Shown in pieces: positions 33,301-48,000 of a stretch of 64,000 nucleotides of DNA. Where the stretch lies: positions 13,641,245 to 13,705,244 of the forward strand of contig JACBWW010000017.1 in NCBI GenBank assembly GCA_020086605.1, read 5' to 3'. A model generated the notes under the pieces. That model worked only from the letters and a program-made list of their open reading frames with translations, had not been told where the DNA came from and searched no databases. Position 1 is the first letter of the stretch. Each line of letters begins with the position of its first letter. Both the position numbers and the translations under genes were made by a program. Source of the DNA: Lanius collurio. Lineage: Eukaryota > Chordata > Aves > Passeriformes > Laniidae.

Positions 33301-35640
33301 TACCATGTTTTCACTAATGATATTTTGGCCCTAATTAAAATAGGTTTTGAAAGTCTGCTGTAAATTCATTATTCTATACCAGTTTATACTGTAAAAAAAA
33401 AAGTAAACATTCAGTAAGTATACATTCCTCCATTAGAAAATCCTTAGCAGTTTCATTTCCATCATGCACAAAGAATGTCAGTAATTCTGGTTTCTACTAA
33501 TTCTGTGAGTTCACAGAACCACAAATTTGTCTCATTTGCAACAAAACTAAAAAAAATGTATTACATTTTGTGCCAATGAAAAAAATTTTGCATGAAGAAG
33601 AACAACTTTGTGGCTGTGGCTGCTGATAGCAGTACTACCAAAGTGTACCCCAGGTAAATTTATCTAGTTTTTAATTTCCTTACTTGTATTTATTGTTATT
33701 AGCAAGACATGACACTTCATTATACTCCTTAAGCAAGCCCTGCAAAATTGCTGGAAGATAAGAATACCAAAACAAAGACTTGACAAACACAGTCATCCAA
33801 TCTTTATGGGAAGAACAAACATCTCCTGCTTATGTTTTCCAGCACAATGCTGGAAGAATTTATTTTTTAGTGTCTTGTTCATGTTAATGTTTTTCAAAGC
33901 ATTAAGTTTCTCTCTGCAGTATAGTTAGAACAATCTCTTGTATTGCAGTAGTCTGATAAGGAATATGGATAAAAGTACAGAAAACTCTGTAAATAGTAAC
34001 CCAAATAGTCTGAAAGGTAGAAGAAATCAGTCCTCATATAGAAGTGTCAGAACTGATTTGAGTTTCTAGCTGTAATCTAAATAGCTTCAGATCCACAGAG
34101 TTCAGCTCTGTGATATAAATGTAGCAGGAGCTTTATTGGTAACTTGGTGGTAACTGGTTCAGACTGCTAGCTTTAGGGCGAATATGGGCTTTAGGAGGAG
34201 GGATTCTTGGCCACGTTCAGACAAGGAGAATCTTCAAATCCTGAAAAGTGATTGTGAATACAAATCAGGGCATTTAACCCAAAGTTCAGATGAAATAATA
34301 GTTGTATGAAATGTTGACATGTAATTGAAATGCAAACCTATTTAGAGATTTTGTCCATTATGAAAATCCCCCTATGTATTTTACAAAAATATTTTTATTT
34401 ACTCTTTGTAGTTTTGTACAAGTCTGCATATGCTGTTTATCAGATTCACTACTTATTATTTTACGGCACTGTGAACAGGAACTACTTTTTCCCAGCACAC
34501 TTGAGTCTTCATTTACAGGCACCACTTTGAGGCAGATTTATTTTGGGGTGGACTTCTGATACTTTGTAAACTTGGTCTTTTGTTCTTTCAGACGTGTTGT
34601 CTATTGTAACAATAGTTCTTTAAAGAATAATTCCTTAATTCATCAAAAAGCAAACACACCTGGCTTTGTATAAGAAACAAAGCATTTATCACAAAATAAT
34701 CTTCAATTGCTCCAGTACTTAGGCAGATTTTAATAAATTATTCATTTCTAGGAGTCTTCTTAACACCAGATTCCTAAGAATTGTCCTGCCAGTTCTAATG
34801 TAAATGCACTAACAGAATGCACCTTAAAACTAGTCCACACCGGACACCAAACTCCCGGTGTAGACATACTCATAGTGCTCCCTGGATACATCTGTTGTGA
34901 CCTACAAGTGTCAGTGACCACATTTTAGAAGAGTGGTGTATCAACCTGAAGTGTTTCCTACTCAGTTGGTGAGAGCCCCTCAGGTACCATCAAGCATATT
35001 TCATTATGTCCAGGTCTTCCTGAAGAGCAACTTTTTCTTCCTTTAATATTTTCTAGTATAGGAATGGCAGAATTCTAACAGCTGTGTATTTGACAGATTG
35101 ATACCAGAAATTATCACCAACTTTCAGTTTTAAGAATTCAAAAAGCTCCATTTTTATCCACAGTAGGCAGAGAGGCTGTTGGCATTTTCCCCCAAAGACA
35201 AGATACAAAAAGGATAGAGCAAGTCCAAATTTGAACTTCTTATATGGGAATGTAAAGGTAGGCAATGATCAGAATAAGCCAAGAAAAAAACAAGCTCCTT
35301 CTCCTCTGAGAAGGCAGTGAGGCAGTGAAAGCAAAATAGTAGTAGTAATTTTAACAGAATTGGAAGCGGGTGGCAGAAAGCTGCGTTGTTCCTGGTGCCT
35401 GATCTGTTTTCCTCCAACTGCACAGAGAGGATAGGCAACATGGGCATGGGCTGGGGGCAATGGGAACACATAGCTCCAGCATGTGCACGGTGGTGGGGAA
35501 GGAGCAGCAACTCCAGCAGACAGCGAGGATGGAACGTGTGATTACTGTTGGAAATTTGCTTTTTTTCTCTCCTGGAGTATAAGCAAGATCCCGTTAAAAC
35601 GGCAGTTTAAACCACACCAGCTAAATCTCACCTACTAACC

Positions 35641-36060
35641 CAGGCCAGGCCCCTGGGCCAGCCCTGCCCAAGCCTCCCCACGCTCCCCGCCGTACCCACA
35701 CCGGCACCGCTCCGCTCCCGCCGCCGCTGCAGCCGCGCTCCCCCCGCGCGGCCCCGCCCCGCCGCAGCCCCTCGGCGGGCGCGCGCGGGAACATGGCCGG
35801 GCAGGGCGGGAGCAGCGCTGGAGGCCGCGGCGTTGTGGTAAATGCGGAGCGCGGCCCGGTGCGCCTCGGCCGCTCGCCCCGCGCCGGCCGCGGTTCCTCC
35901 CCGGTCCCGCTTCCCCTCTGCCCCTCGGCTCATTGTGCTGAACCCCCCGCCCGCCCCTTCCCTTCTGCCGCTCGCTCCGGGCTTGGGCCGCGTCCCGGCT
36001 GCGGCTGCCGGAGGGGGACGGGCATATCGGGCTGCGCCGCGCTTTTGGCTTCCGCCGTGA
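35641..36060 (+). promoter_or_regulatory. PRTFDC1: CpG island promoter of PRTFDC1
   Basis: CpG-dense segment with a GC box (gccccgcccc at 35751-35760) just before the ATG at 35793, and no TATA box. Human PRTFDC1 also has a CpG-island promoter, known to be methylated in some tumours. Long open frames across the island on both strands reflect its GC content. Confidence 0.8.
35793..35837 (+). CDS. PRTFDC1: PRTFDC1 coding exon 1
   Basis: 15 codons, MAG...GGRGVV, then donor GTG|GTAAAT. The human exon also starts MAG and ends GRGVV. C is at -1 and A at -2, and it lies in a CpG island. Confidence 0.88.
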
Positions 36061-39000
36061 AAACACGGTCCGGAATCACCCCGAGCGGCTCCTGTGGCCG
36101 TGGCTGTGCTTCCCCAGACTCTTTGAGTAACGGGGATGCGGATCCCCAGGGATCCCCAGGTGTCTTTCTCCCACTGGAGCTCTGAGAGGCCCCTGGGGGT
36201 CTGCGGGCGCTGTGAAAGCAGGTTGGGCTGCCCATGTTCTGCTGGGTTGGGGATGGAAAAATGATGCAAAAATGAATGAATGTGATCCTAATTCTGAGAG
36301 ACACACCAGATTCTCCTATGAAGCAAATGCCATCACTGCCAGGACCTTAGGTATGTTCTTTTTTTAATGTGGCATTAGGATTTTAACAGAAGGTTCACAG
36401 GACAGCTGCACAGATCATGGCCCAGAGCCCTCTGTGTTGGCAGCGGTCTCATGTCACACTCTGTCCACTCCAACGTCCCCACCAAGCCCCTTGCGAAGGA
36501 CCCATCTCTATATTCGACCTCTGAAAACACTGCACATCCACCACCTCTCCTGACACCTGTGTAATAAATGACACTCTTAAAGTGGGTGACTGTGTATCAC
36601 CAAAGCGACATGAGGTTATTGCAAAGAGGGACATGAATGTGCATGACCATCTTCTGCAGCACTGGTTTAATTTTTTCTGCTCAACTCCCTCAAAACCCAA
36701 CCAGTAGTAAGTCCAGTGCAGCAAAGTTTAAAGTTACTTCCTTGATGCTCGCTTGGAGCTGAGGACTGTGTTCAAACTTCTCCTGTGCTCCTTTTGCCAG
36801 ACAACAAAACTAGTTACATTCTTCCAAAGGTGTTGCAATTGAATGTCTTCAGCTTCTCCCTTAGGCCTCAAGAGAACACTTTTGGATATTGCCGTGTAAT
36901 TGTATTCCTTTTTGTATCCATTCACATCAACTTTTTAAAGATCTAATGAACAATATCTGCTGGGCTATTCAAACATACAAAGCCTGAACTTTAAAAGTAG
37001 GTCTTTCTTTCACTGTAGGACTTTTTTTTTTTGCACAGAAGTGTGCCAAAGTATTTAGAATATTTATTTACTTATCTAGTTGAATACTGCTTTTTTTTTT
37101 TTTCTGAAAAAAATCAGAGTTTTTTCTTCATATTTTCAAGGTCTTTTAAAATTCTAAGAATTAACAGTTACTTGAAAATTGTCTTATAGCATAATGATGT
37201 GGCTGGCTTTATGATAAATGAGAATTTCTAAGAGTTGTTGAAAAGTGCCTGTTTAAAGGAAAGAAGAATATGAAATAGGCTTATTATATTAGACAAATCA
37301 TTAATTTCAAAGTACATGTGGATTTCATTCACATGTACTTTGCATAATTTGTCAAATGCCAGCAAGCACTTGTAAAAAAGAACTTCAATATTATTGCAGA
37401 GTTAAGCTGTTTGTGCTCTGCTATTCTACAGAATCAGAAGGATAAATGGGAGAATCAAAATTTCATCCTGATCTTATTTCATAAAGGACTTATTGTAACC
37501 TAAGTAAAAGTTACTGCTTTGTATGAATTCTGAAGCATTTCTCTCCATTTAGTTTGATGTTCTGCATCACACTGAAACTGTGCAATTTGACAAGAATGCA
37601 GAAGTTAGCAACACTGACAGGGTTTGCTAGTGGGTGTTTGTAATACTTAATGAAATTGTTTCACTGTACATGAAAATGCTTTTGAACAGACTGTTCATTG
37701 CTACAAAATGTTTAAAAAGTTTCAGCTCCCCCATGCTGAAAAAGTAGATGGGAAAATAGTCTTTCCAGGCCGACTACAGCAGTGTTTTTGGAGCAAGCTT
37801 TGCCTCTAATTAAAAACCTTTCCAAGGAGGATATTTATAATCTCCTGTTTCTATAGAGACAAGGAACACAACTAAGTAACTTTTTTTCTTTTGTGTAGTT
37901 TCAAGGCTTGTGTAAGTCAGGGAAAAGCTTTCATTGATTACAGTGATCTCCCAGTCATTCCCTTCATGGCCGAACATTCAGTAGCAGTTGCCAACGAATA
38001 ACATCTTTTGATGCAGAAATTTTTGGGTAGAGTTAAGAAAACATACCAGTCAAGGTGTCTGTAGCTGTCAATTAATATGCAAAAAAAAAGTCCCCCAGCA
38101 ACCCAAAATCCACAAGGCAAAGCAGTGTTTCAGTACAGCGTGAAGCAGGGCTGTGTCTGAGTTAAAGAAGAGCAGATGTGGAGGAACAGCTCAACATCAA
38201 ATATGTTGTCTTAGCCAAAGTATTTGTGAGAAACAGTTTATTGCTCTGCTGTAAAATGGTAAGCATAGGTTAGTTTCAGTGAGGGTCCTTTAAGGAATAT
38301 CTGTTGCAAAAATGCCATTAAGACAATGGCAAGTTTGTCACCATTTCTCCTTTTACTCAACATTCCTCCAGCCAAGCTGTAGAAAAACAATATGCGACTT
38401 GAGGAATATGATTGTAAAGAAAACCTATTAAGTGTTGCTTTTTATCCTGAACCAGTATTGAAGAAAAGCTTTGTAATGATTTCAAGATACATTGTGAACC
38501 TTCAGATCTTGTCTTTCATAAGGAATAGGGAAAATTTTTGTTTTGGAGTTTGTCTTGGTTTTGTGCTGGTGACTTTGCATTTCATAGCTTGTTTGAAGCC
38601 TTCCACTGTTGGCTAATTTTTGACCTTAATCTCTACTACCATTGTATGCTGTGAGATCTAATCTTTGTGTTCTGGCACTTAAAAAATCAATGTATATCAA
38701 GTCTGTAATTTTTTTTTTCTGTAAATATATGGATTTACAGACTAGTTTGATAGTGAGGTGAGATGCAAACATTTTGTAATCACTTACCTTTGATGATATC
38801 TAAATTAAGAACTTCACTTTTAGCAAGTACAGTTTTTCACTGATTTGTATAGATATCCATGAACCACATAAATTATTCTCCATGTGTGCTGTTTCATCTG
38901 TAGAATACTTGTTTATTTATTTATGACTTTTAAGTAATTCTAAACTAGAAATATACCGTTTTAATATAGAATTTTATGACTTTTAATTCCACCATCTGAA

Positions 39001-42000
39001 TCTCCCATTGGAGAATTCATTCTTACTGGCATTTTGTGTTGAAAGTCCTTAGAAACTTACTCTTGCCAGTAGATTAGTATTAAATATTTCCTTTATCTAT
39101 CCAGTTGTTTGTAATTTCAGGTGAGATTTCCCACATTCTATGAGAAAAAAACAGTAGCATTTTATGTCTGAGATATACTGGGAAGCAAAATAATTAATGA
39201 GAAAAGCAAAATAGTAATTTGTAACTCGAAGCAAATATGGCATCCAGTAGAGTGTACTAGAATGCTGATTTTGTATCAGTTACATAATGTCAAACACCAT
39301 GAAGTGTCCTTGACAGTACTATTTGATATTCAGATTTCAGACAATTGGCCTGGATACAGTCTGGATTTGTTCACTTATCCTCAGCACTACTATGGAGATC
39401 TGGAATATGTGCTCATACCTCATGGCATTATTGTTGACAGGTATGTGTAGTTTGAATGTCACTAAATAAATAGTTTGGTCAGTAGTATTATCCTTTTTTA
39501 TAAAGGCTGTCATCCATATACAGTGCATGTTTAATCTTTGTCCTAAAATATTATAAGTTAAAAACTTGGCTATTTTTATTTAGAGATTTAAATTAGTACA
39601 TTTTTATCTGTGCTGGAGTTCATACACTTTTAGCTCACAAAGTGGTCTTTGGAATTCTTGGAAATTTCGGCTCCAAACAATCTGAGGAATAATATAAAAA
39701 ATGAAAATTAATCAAAGAAATGTTTCTTAATGAGAGGTTTTCCCCATTATTCTCAGACTTGATAAAATATGATAAAAGACTATTTTATTAATCTTCAGTA
39801 AGGTAAGTGATCCTCATTTTTACAATACTAAAAGGAATTGTATATTTCAGATCAAATGAGATGATCTAATATTTCTAGGATCTTCTATTTCTCAAATCAA
39901 AACTATACTAATAATTGCTATATGAATTTACTAGAGCATTAAAAATACAAAGATGTGGAAATGAAGCAACAGCTGTTTCTCATACTTAGTATATCATCTT
40001 CAGTCTAGAGTTTATTTTTCTCTGCTCCATGCACAGATTTCAGTAAGTTCAATCCATGTTTTTATGTAGTAGCAAATTGATTTCTGTATTACAGTTGGTA
40101 GAGAAAGAAAAAATCAGCCAAACCTGAAAAATGTAACAATGAAAGACATGGGATAAATGATAGGATTATTTAATAAATTGTATCCTGTCAACAAGTCTAC
40201 TCTCATTGAAACTACTAATCTAATTCAGAGACTATAAAAGAATTTTCCAGTGTGTTTACAGAATATAATGCACTGAGCTGTTTTTCCTCAAAACATCAAA
40301 TGACATTGTTGATTTTCTGTGGATACTGAATTATATATAGAAATGACCCAGTACCCTATTGTTGGTCTAGAAATGCTATCTTTAAGGTTAATATTTATTA
40401 TTTATATTTATTAATAAGATTCTTTTTTTTTTTTTTAAATGTATGTAGCATTGCATGGCAGAAATGTGTCTTTTGTTTCCAGTCATCTGCCATATTGTTT
40501 GCAATGCAGAATTGTCAAAGGGAAGACAGCTTTGGTTGGGAATCCCACAACTGTGGGTTTTAATGGAGCATTTGCTCGATTATTTGCCTATGTTTGACCT
40601 TGAACAAGTCACTGAAGCTCTTTGCACTCTTCATTTCTGCTGTAGAAAACAGTGAGCTGTACAAAACAGTGATAATATACACTATAAACTTTTGACTGAT
40701 GCTCTATTTCTTTCTAGTATTTATGTATACTTTCATTAAATTTGTAGGGGTAGCATCTTCCAAAGCCAATCAGCGTGAAGTATTTCACATCATTCTCTTC
40801 CCTCACTTTCACTTAATTTGTTATTCTTGTGCCATAACTAACATAACAAGTTAGGGGTTTGTACAGGTATATTTTATACTGATAATTCCTGTGAGGTAAA
40901 ATGGAAGGCTAGCTTACATTCTTTTCTCTCGAGTCTCTGACATATTTATGAGCCCAAAATATACTGAGATGTGTAGCTCCCATTTGTATAGCTGGGGAAT
41001 TTATGCATTTGAGGTTAACCAGATTCAAGTGCTTTGCATCATGCATCCATCACTCTGTATCTGCCTTCTGTGAGCTGGATCCAAACCCAGTCAAGCATTG
41101 GAATGGACTGTCCCAGAAGGTGGTAGAATCACCATTCCTGGAGGTGTTCAGCAAATGACTGGACATGGCACTTGCTGTTATGGTCTAGCTGACACTGTGA
41201 TGGCCAGTCAAAGGGTGGACTCAACAATCTTGAAAGTCTTTTCCAACCTTAGTGACTCTGTGATTCTGTGAAGGCAAGATACTTGAACAATGTCAGTCAA
41301 GCTTTATACTCACCATAGTGTTTGTTTGTAAAGCATGAACTTAGAGCCTCTGCATCTAATGTTACTTTATCTTTAATTTTTTTTTTTTTTGCCCAGGACG
41401 GAACGATTGGCCAAAGATATTATGCAAGACATTGGAGACAATGATATTGTGGTTCTCTGTGTCCTCAAAGGTGGCTACAAGTTCTGTGCTGATCTTGTGG
41501 AGCACATTAAAAATCTTAGCAGAAATTCAGAAAGGTTCATCTCCATGAAAGTCGATTTTGTTAGACTGAAAAGTTACCACGTAAGTCAACAACTGATTTA
41601 TGTAGATTCTGGTTGAATGTTGTAATAAACAGCTGACTTTTGCATGTGAGATCTCCACCTCCAATTATAAGAAAAACTATTTGAAAAATATTTCTGTTAG
41701 AAAAACCTGTGAAGTTTTCTTTAAAAACTCATATCCCTCATATCTTTTAGATAGTATGAACGAGGAAATGAAGCATCCTTGAGTTCTATTGTTTTATTTT
41801 GTCTGTCTTTTACTTCTGGATGGAGAAGTATTCAAATTTCGTTCATGTAAAATGTCAACATCTTGTTTGTTATCAAAATCCTCAGCAGTTCTGTCAAGTT
41901 AATTTCATACCACTGCATTTTCCACCCCCACATAGTTTGACATAACTGCAAGGTGGTAAATCTGTGTCTTCTTCTAAATGTTTAATGCTAGGTAAATGAA

Positions 42001-45000
42001 ATGCTTTCATCTTCACAGCACGCAGTTTACATAGTAGTGAAATACACCACCAGATGATGATAGTGTTCTACAAAAAATTGAAACAAGCCATTGAATCAAA
42101 TCCAGTGTTGAAGTAATCATCAAGACCTCCTGTTATCTTCAGAGAAAATGATGCAATAATAATTCACCTGTGTCAGTGAGGATATGATAGTGAGATGACC
42201 AGCAATTTTTTAGAACCTCTAATTACAATTTCTTATTTTATAAGTTATAGATTTATATTCTACCTTGCAGTGCATGTTTCATAGTGAGGGAGCATTTCTG
42301 TAAGTTGTTGTAGAAAGGTCTGAGGAAGTACACTAAATAAATGGAGTGATAAAATGGTGTCTTGCAGAAATGGAACTTGCTATGTCCACTTGTTCCCACA
42401 GCAACTGGGGAAACTCGGAATTGATTGACATTATGTTGCCCTGGCCCAGCAGTGGGCCAGGACACGGCAACACCACAGTAACTCTACATCCTTTCCACAG
42501 TTTGTTGGCTGACGTTTTCTTCTGACCCCAGTGACTATAAACTTCTCCTGACTTTCACAGATCCAATCTGACTTTTTTTCATACTGGGAAAAAAGTGAAT
42601 TAAAATCTTTTGTAGCCATTTGGTTAGGATTTGGTCCTGGGGCTTCTTTTCAATAATTAATTAGTTCTATGAAGCATGAATGAAGTACTAATATTAGTTA
42701 TTTTCTAGGTATTCAGCAGTATTACAGAAATAATTAATAAATTGTATTGTTTGTCTCCTATAATGGCACATGTAAATTTTACTCAAGTTGTTTTTGTGTA
42801 GTTATGATAGCACTTCTGTAACACTGCTGAGCAAACAATGGAATTACTTAAATTGGGTTTTATTTTGCATACGGCACATAGGTAATGCACATGCTTTTAC
42901 TATTTGGTTATCTTTTATCCAGTATGAAGATATCCTGGTTCTAAAATTTCTTTCCTTGGGGTCAAATCTTAATAGCCATACTAACCCATAACCAATGAGT
43001 GGCAGAAGATGTGTACTTCAAAAATGTGGAAATCTTCACATCTTTAGCTTAGGAAATAATGTAAAAGCATGTTAAATCAAGCTGAAACAGCACTAAGAAT
43101 TTTATTATGCAAAAGTGCAATTACCAATACTAATACCAATACTAAGTCCCAGATGATCTTCGCATTTAATGGCTGTACATCTTTTGGGTCCTAACCTCAT
43201 GCTGTATCAGAAAGGTAGCACCTTCCCATGAAGTAGTGCCTGCATCTGTTTTTTTTTAAATATATTCTTTTTCCTTATATGGTCTTTCAAAGAGGTGTCA
43301 TGTATTTAGAGGCTGAAGCTGTCCTTGATTTAGTACTTGGATCAGTGCTTGATACCTGTCTGGTCTTCAGGAGCTGAATGACACTGCAGTAGAAATTTGA
43401 ATTTACATCAATATTGGTAGATGCAGTCCATGGGATATACATAAATGTAATGCTGACTAAAGTAGCAGTACCACTACCTGCCATCCTTTGCATCTTGAGT
43501 TATTGTTGTGTCCTCTGCAATTGCAGGTTTTGGAGAATGTTCCCTTGTCAGCATAGCTGGGCTCAGAATACTTGAGGAACTCGCTGTCCCTAGTCTGAGT
43601 GACTCTTTATCCCAGACCTATATGAAAGTCCCAAATCTCCCATGTTAGTTTATTCTGTAATAACATAGCTTTCTCAGTGTTTTCACTTTAATCAGAAGCA
43701 ATAATTACAGCTTTAGAGATCAGACACTGCTTAAAATCTTGGAGCATCACCAATTCTACTCCTTTGCTTTCCTTTGTGTTTTCTGTTCCACTTTCTAGTA
43801 AGACTTATTACTGCTCTCTGTTTTTATCCCTTTTTCATTTTATAGACACCGTTCTTCTCACATTATTTATCCTGCTTCCTTTTACTAACTGTTCTCTCTT
43901 TCTCTCCTGAAGGGAGTCCTGCTGCTCTCAATATGGTTGCTTCAGACATATCTCCCTTCCCCCCTCCAGCTGTTTAAATCCAGCAAATAATTTCAGCTCA
44001 AACTCATGGGATTTTTGTATTGTCTCATTCCAGCTTCAATATTGAAAGGTTAGTTCATTTTTAGGGGTTGTAATTCAAAGTGGGATTTCTTGGTTCAATA
44101 GGATAGCAAAAATGGGCTGTAATTGTGATCCAGAATCAGATCTTGGCATCAGTGAAAGTACACCTTAATTACCAAGCATCAGTGGAAAATGTTGTACTTT
44201 GCTGGTTGGCATACAGACATGATTACAGGAAAAGGAGATTGCAAATATGACCAGTATTTGCACAGCTCTTTGATTTTCAAACCTGTCATAATATTACAGG
44301 ATTTAGACTTTAGAATTTGCCTTAATTACTATGTTAGGATCTGCTTTCAGATTAAGTAGCTAAGAGCTGGGCATGCACCTTCTTTGTTAGATTTCTTCAT
44401 GCAAATGAATTGATTAAAAAAAAAAAAAGACATTTAGATTCTCTGGATAATAATGAGATTAATGGCTTGTATTTGTACTTCCATAATCAGGATGGTTTTA
44501 TCTAGTTTGCAAAATATTGTCATATGTGCCTGAAATTTTTTACATTTTTGTGAGAAACTGTCTGTATTTTACAAGGGGCAGATTAAGAGAAATCACCAAG
44601 ATGAGAGTTAGAAAATATGATTTCAGGAGTAAAAAGATAGGAAGCATCATGTAGAGTTAAGGATAAGAGTCAGGAAGAAGATGGAGAGGAAAATCAAATG
44701 CATTTTACAGATGGAAATCTGAATGAGAAGCAGCAGCTCTGATTTTTAAGAGGCAGAGAAAACATACACTCTTTAGAATGAACTCAAGAGTAGCAAGGCA
44801 AGAAGTATAGTGGGTAGAGCAAGAAGCACTACAATAGTCCTCGTGAAATATGATGATTATAGAGAAAGATACACGCCAAGTTTTAGGGGAAAACACTGTA
44901 TTCCAAAAACAGACATGAGAACTGATAGACTCTAGCAGCTTTTTGGATATTAAGCTCTAGGATACTGGATTTTAATATAAGTCAGGAACAGTGGAATTGG

Positions 45001-48000
45001 CTGCAGAGAATTTGAAACTGGAGGAATAAAATTTACTCTACTTTATTTTTACCATACTGATTTTTTTTTCCTGAGTGATTGTTCCTCCACAGGGAACTGG
45101 AGTTCTGAAGTTGAAAATGGGTGAGGGTTTCAGACTGAAAGGAGAATTCAAAATTATTTTCAGAAGCATAGTATGTTGAAGTCAAGGATGAAAATTAATG
45201 GTGGAAGAAGTTGAGTTGGGGAACACCATCTAAGAAGAATGTGACCCTAGCAGGAGAGATGGTGGATCCAGAAATACTGTAATAAATTTGTGATACTGAT
45301 AACTTTAGGAGATTAAAGAGCTAATTAGGCAGAATCCAGAGGGAAGTACAACAGAGAAATTAGGAAGATATTTTACTAGGGTGTTTTCAATTAAATTATA
45401 GGACTAGACAAGGATGAATATTTGAGGATGAACCAAAAGAGAGAGTGAAAAAAAAAAATAGAAGGATGTGGATGTCATAAAGAGAAGGGCTAAATAGGAC
45501 ATGTTTTAGTAAAAAAAAAACATTCTATAAGAAGTGTAGCAGAAGAGTAGACTATAAACAACAATTAGAGCTTCTCTTTGTTCAGTCTGGAAGAGACAAT
45601 TTAGGACAAGCTGAAAAGGTAAAGGTTGAATTACAGCTTGAGACAGAAGAGGATGTTCTGTCTTAGCAAGTCTAATCCCCTACTAAGAGATGCAACAATA
45701 TCACCTAATCCTGTTTCATGGCTATGCCAAATCTGATCTTTAAGTCAAACCTCAGTTTTTAAATGGAATTTAAAAATTAAGAAGTAGAGGAAGTATGCAG
45801 ACTTTCTTGAGAAGTTCCCAGCAACCTCTCAGTAGAAGAGAAGGTAAATGCATGTGAATTAAGACTTCTTTTGTGGATAGGTGACGGAAGCTAAAAAGAG
45901 AAGAAATCATGGTAAGAGTCATTGTTGAAACTGGTGGTGGGGACTGATGGAAGAAAGGAGGAACACCATGCACTTTTGTTAGGCAGACCAGTGTGCTTTC
46001 TACATGCATTGCTACCTGTTCTTGTGAAATGTTTAGTATTCCCATATGGTTATCCATAGATGCTTATCTAATTCTCCTAATTACGGTATTTTATAAAATA
46101 GGTATGATAGTAAAGCTCACATCTTGGGGAAGGGCAAGTGAATCTTGGTGGCATAACCTTTTTCCACTGAAAACCATGGAGAGGTAAACTAGGAGTGAGA
46201 TTGTTACTTTTCCTTAAGTCTTTTGTGATTTCTTTGGTTATATGTGTAGACTAAAGAGGCAGAGGACCAGCCATCTCTGTTACTTTGAAATTACATTGTT
46301 ATAACAAACTCTGTTATTTTGAATAATTTTGGGACCCCATCTGGAGTACTGCATCCAGGTCTGGAGTCCTCTGCAAAGACATGGATCTGTTGGAGGGAGT
46401 CTGGAGGAGGGCTACATACATAATCACAGGTTTGGAGCACCTCTCCTAGGAAGACAGGCTGATTCCATTGGGGTTGTTCAGCCTGGAGAAGAGAAGGCTT
46501 TGGGGACACTTTAGAGAAGATGGCCAGTACCTCAAAGGGAGGTGGAGGGATATTTACAAGGCTGTGGAATGATAGGATGAGGGGAAATGTCTTTAAATTG
46601 ACAGAGGATACATTTAGATTAGATACAAGGGGGATTTTTTTTATGATGAAGCTGGTAAGGCACTGGAACAGCTTTCCTGGAGATGTGTTTGATGCTCCAA
46701 ATATGAATGAACTAGCAGAGGATTATGTGGATTTGGTCAATTAATGTAATTCTTTAAAATGAGTACATTATTTATGGTTTCCAGAACATAACAAATAAAA
46801 AAAAATATAAAAATGTGACTGCTGAATTCCATGCACAATGGCTACATTGAATTCTGTTCACAAACAAATCCATTGATATGATCTGTTTCCTCTTCAGCCT
46901 CCAGTTGTTTGAAACATATTTACAACTGTTGGTTATTAGTCTTGGCATAAACAGGACTGTTAGTGCTGCAAGAATCTGAAAACAAGCAACAAAACAATCA
47001 TTGTTTAGTAGAAATCTGAATGTTTTTGGTATATGAAGCCATCTCAGTAAATAGTTTTGCTAAATTTCTCTACTGCAGGAGTAAGGAAACAGAGGGATTT
47101 TATAATGACTAAGTTGAAAGCTTGGTAAATGTAGTAAAACAATTTGGTTTTCTGCCATGCAGGTTTCCTTCTCATGCACCAAATGAGTGTACTTAATTCC
47201 TAAAAGACTCAACAGCATGAGGCATCAGACTGTAATCAGAGTGGTATAAAATGTACAGACCTGCTTTCAAAATAACCTATTCTTATTCAGTATAATTTTA
47301 TTGTATGTAGCTTTTTTAAGATCACTATGCATTTAAAAATAATATGTTGAAATCATGACCCTGACAAAGCTAGTAACCTCAAAATGGTTATATTAATTTA
47401 ACAACACAGAAGAAAAAACTGTCTTGCTTGCATTTAGTGATTCAAGTCTATACCCAGACTCTACACCACTGTTACAATGATTATCTCCATTGCTGTGTCA
47501 CACAGGAAAACACAACTTGTGATCTCCTGAGAAAAATTTACATCCTGAGATGAAAGAGAATTTACATTAGTTTTTGTACTAACAGGTTTTCTCTTGGGCA
47601 GATTGTGAGTTCCCTTTATTTTGCTTCATGTACACAGTTTAGCTGATGACTGCATCATCTTCTTGATGCTGAGTAGCCATGGAAGAATTACAAACTGGAG
47701 CCTGCCTGATAGAATTGAATTCCCGTCAACTTTAAAGCCAAGGTCTACCATAATTTCACAAGATTGAACTCCAAATTATCTGTGAATTATACATTTGACA
47801 TGCAAATAAATAACTTCAGTGTAGGCTTAATTTGAAAATTAGTAATTTGTAGTTTATTTAATTTGGAGAGAGGTTGTGTGTGTACTAGACATTCAAAAAC
47901 TAAAATATAGTCAACTTCTTTCAGATGTATATCTTGCAGTGAGCACTGCAAACAGTGAATAACTTTACAGAGAATTTTGCAGCCCTTTTAGCATAGTTTT

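Larger units (their letters stand above)
26331..35640. other. Intergenic DNA between ENKUR and PRTFDC1
   Basis: About 9.3 kb with no recognisable gene. It contains a CR1 end near 26.95 kb, a TAA microsatellite at about 30.3 kb and a short TG run near 32.51 kb. Open frames of up to about 120 codons (for example minus strand at 29.3-29.6 and 29.8-30.2 kb) have no splice or family support. Confidence 0.6.

Noticed and set aside
35628..36304. Long minus-strand frames (up to 213 codons) across the PRTFDC1 promoter
   Set aside because: Low-complexity Ala/Gly/Arg/Pro translations of a CpG island. Only the 15-codon plus-strand exon 1 has splice and homology support.
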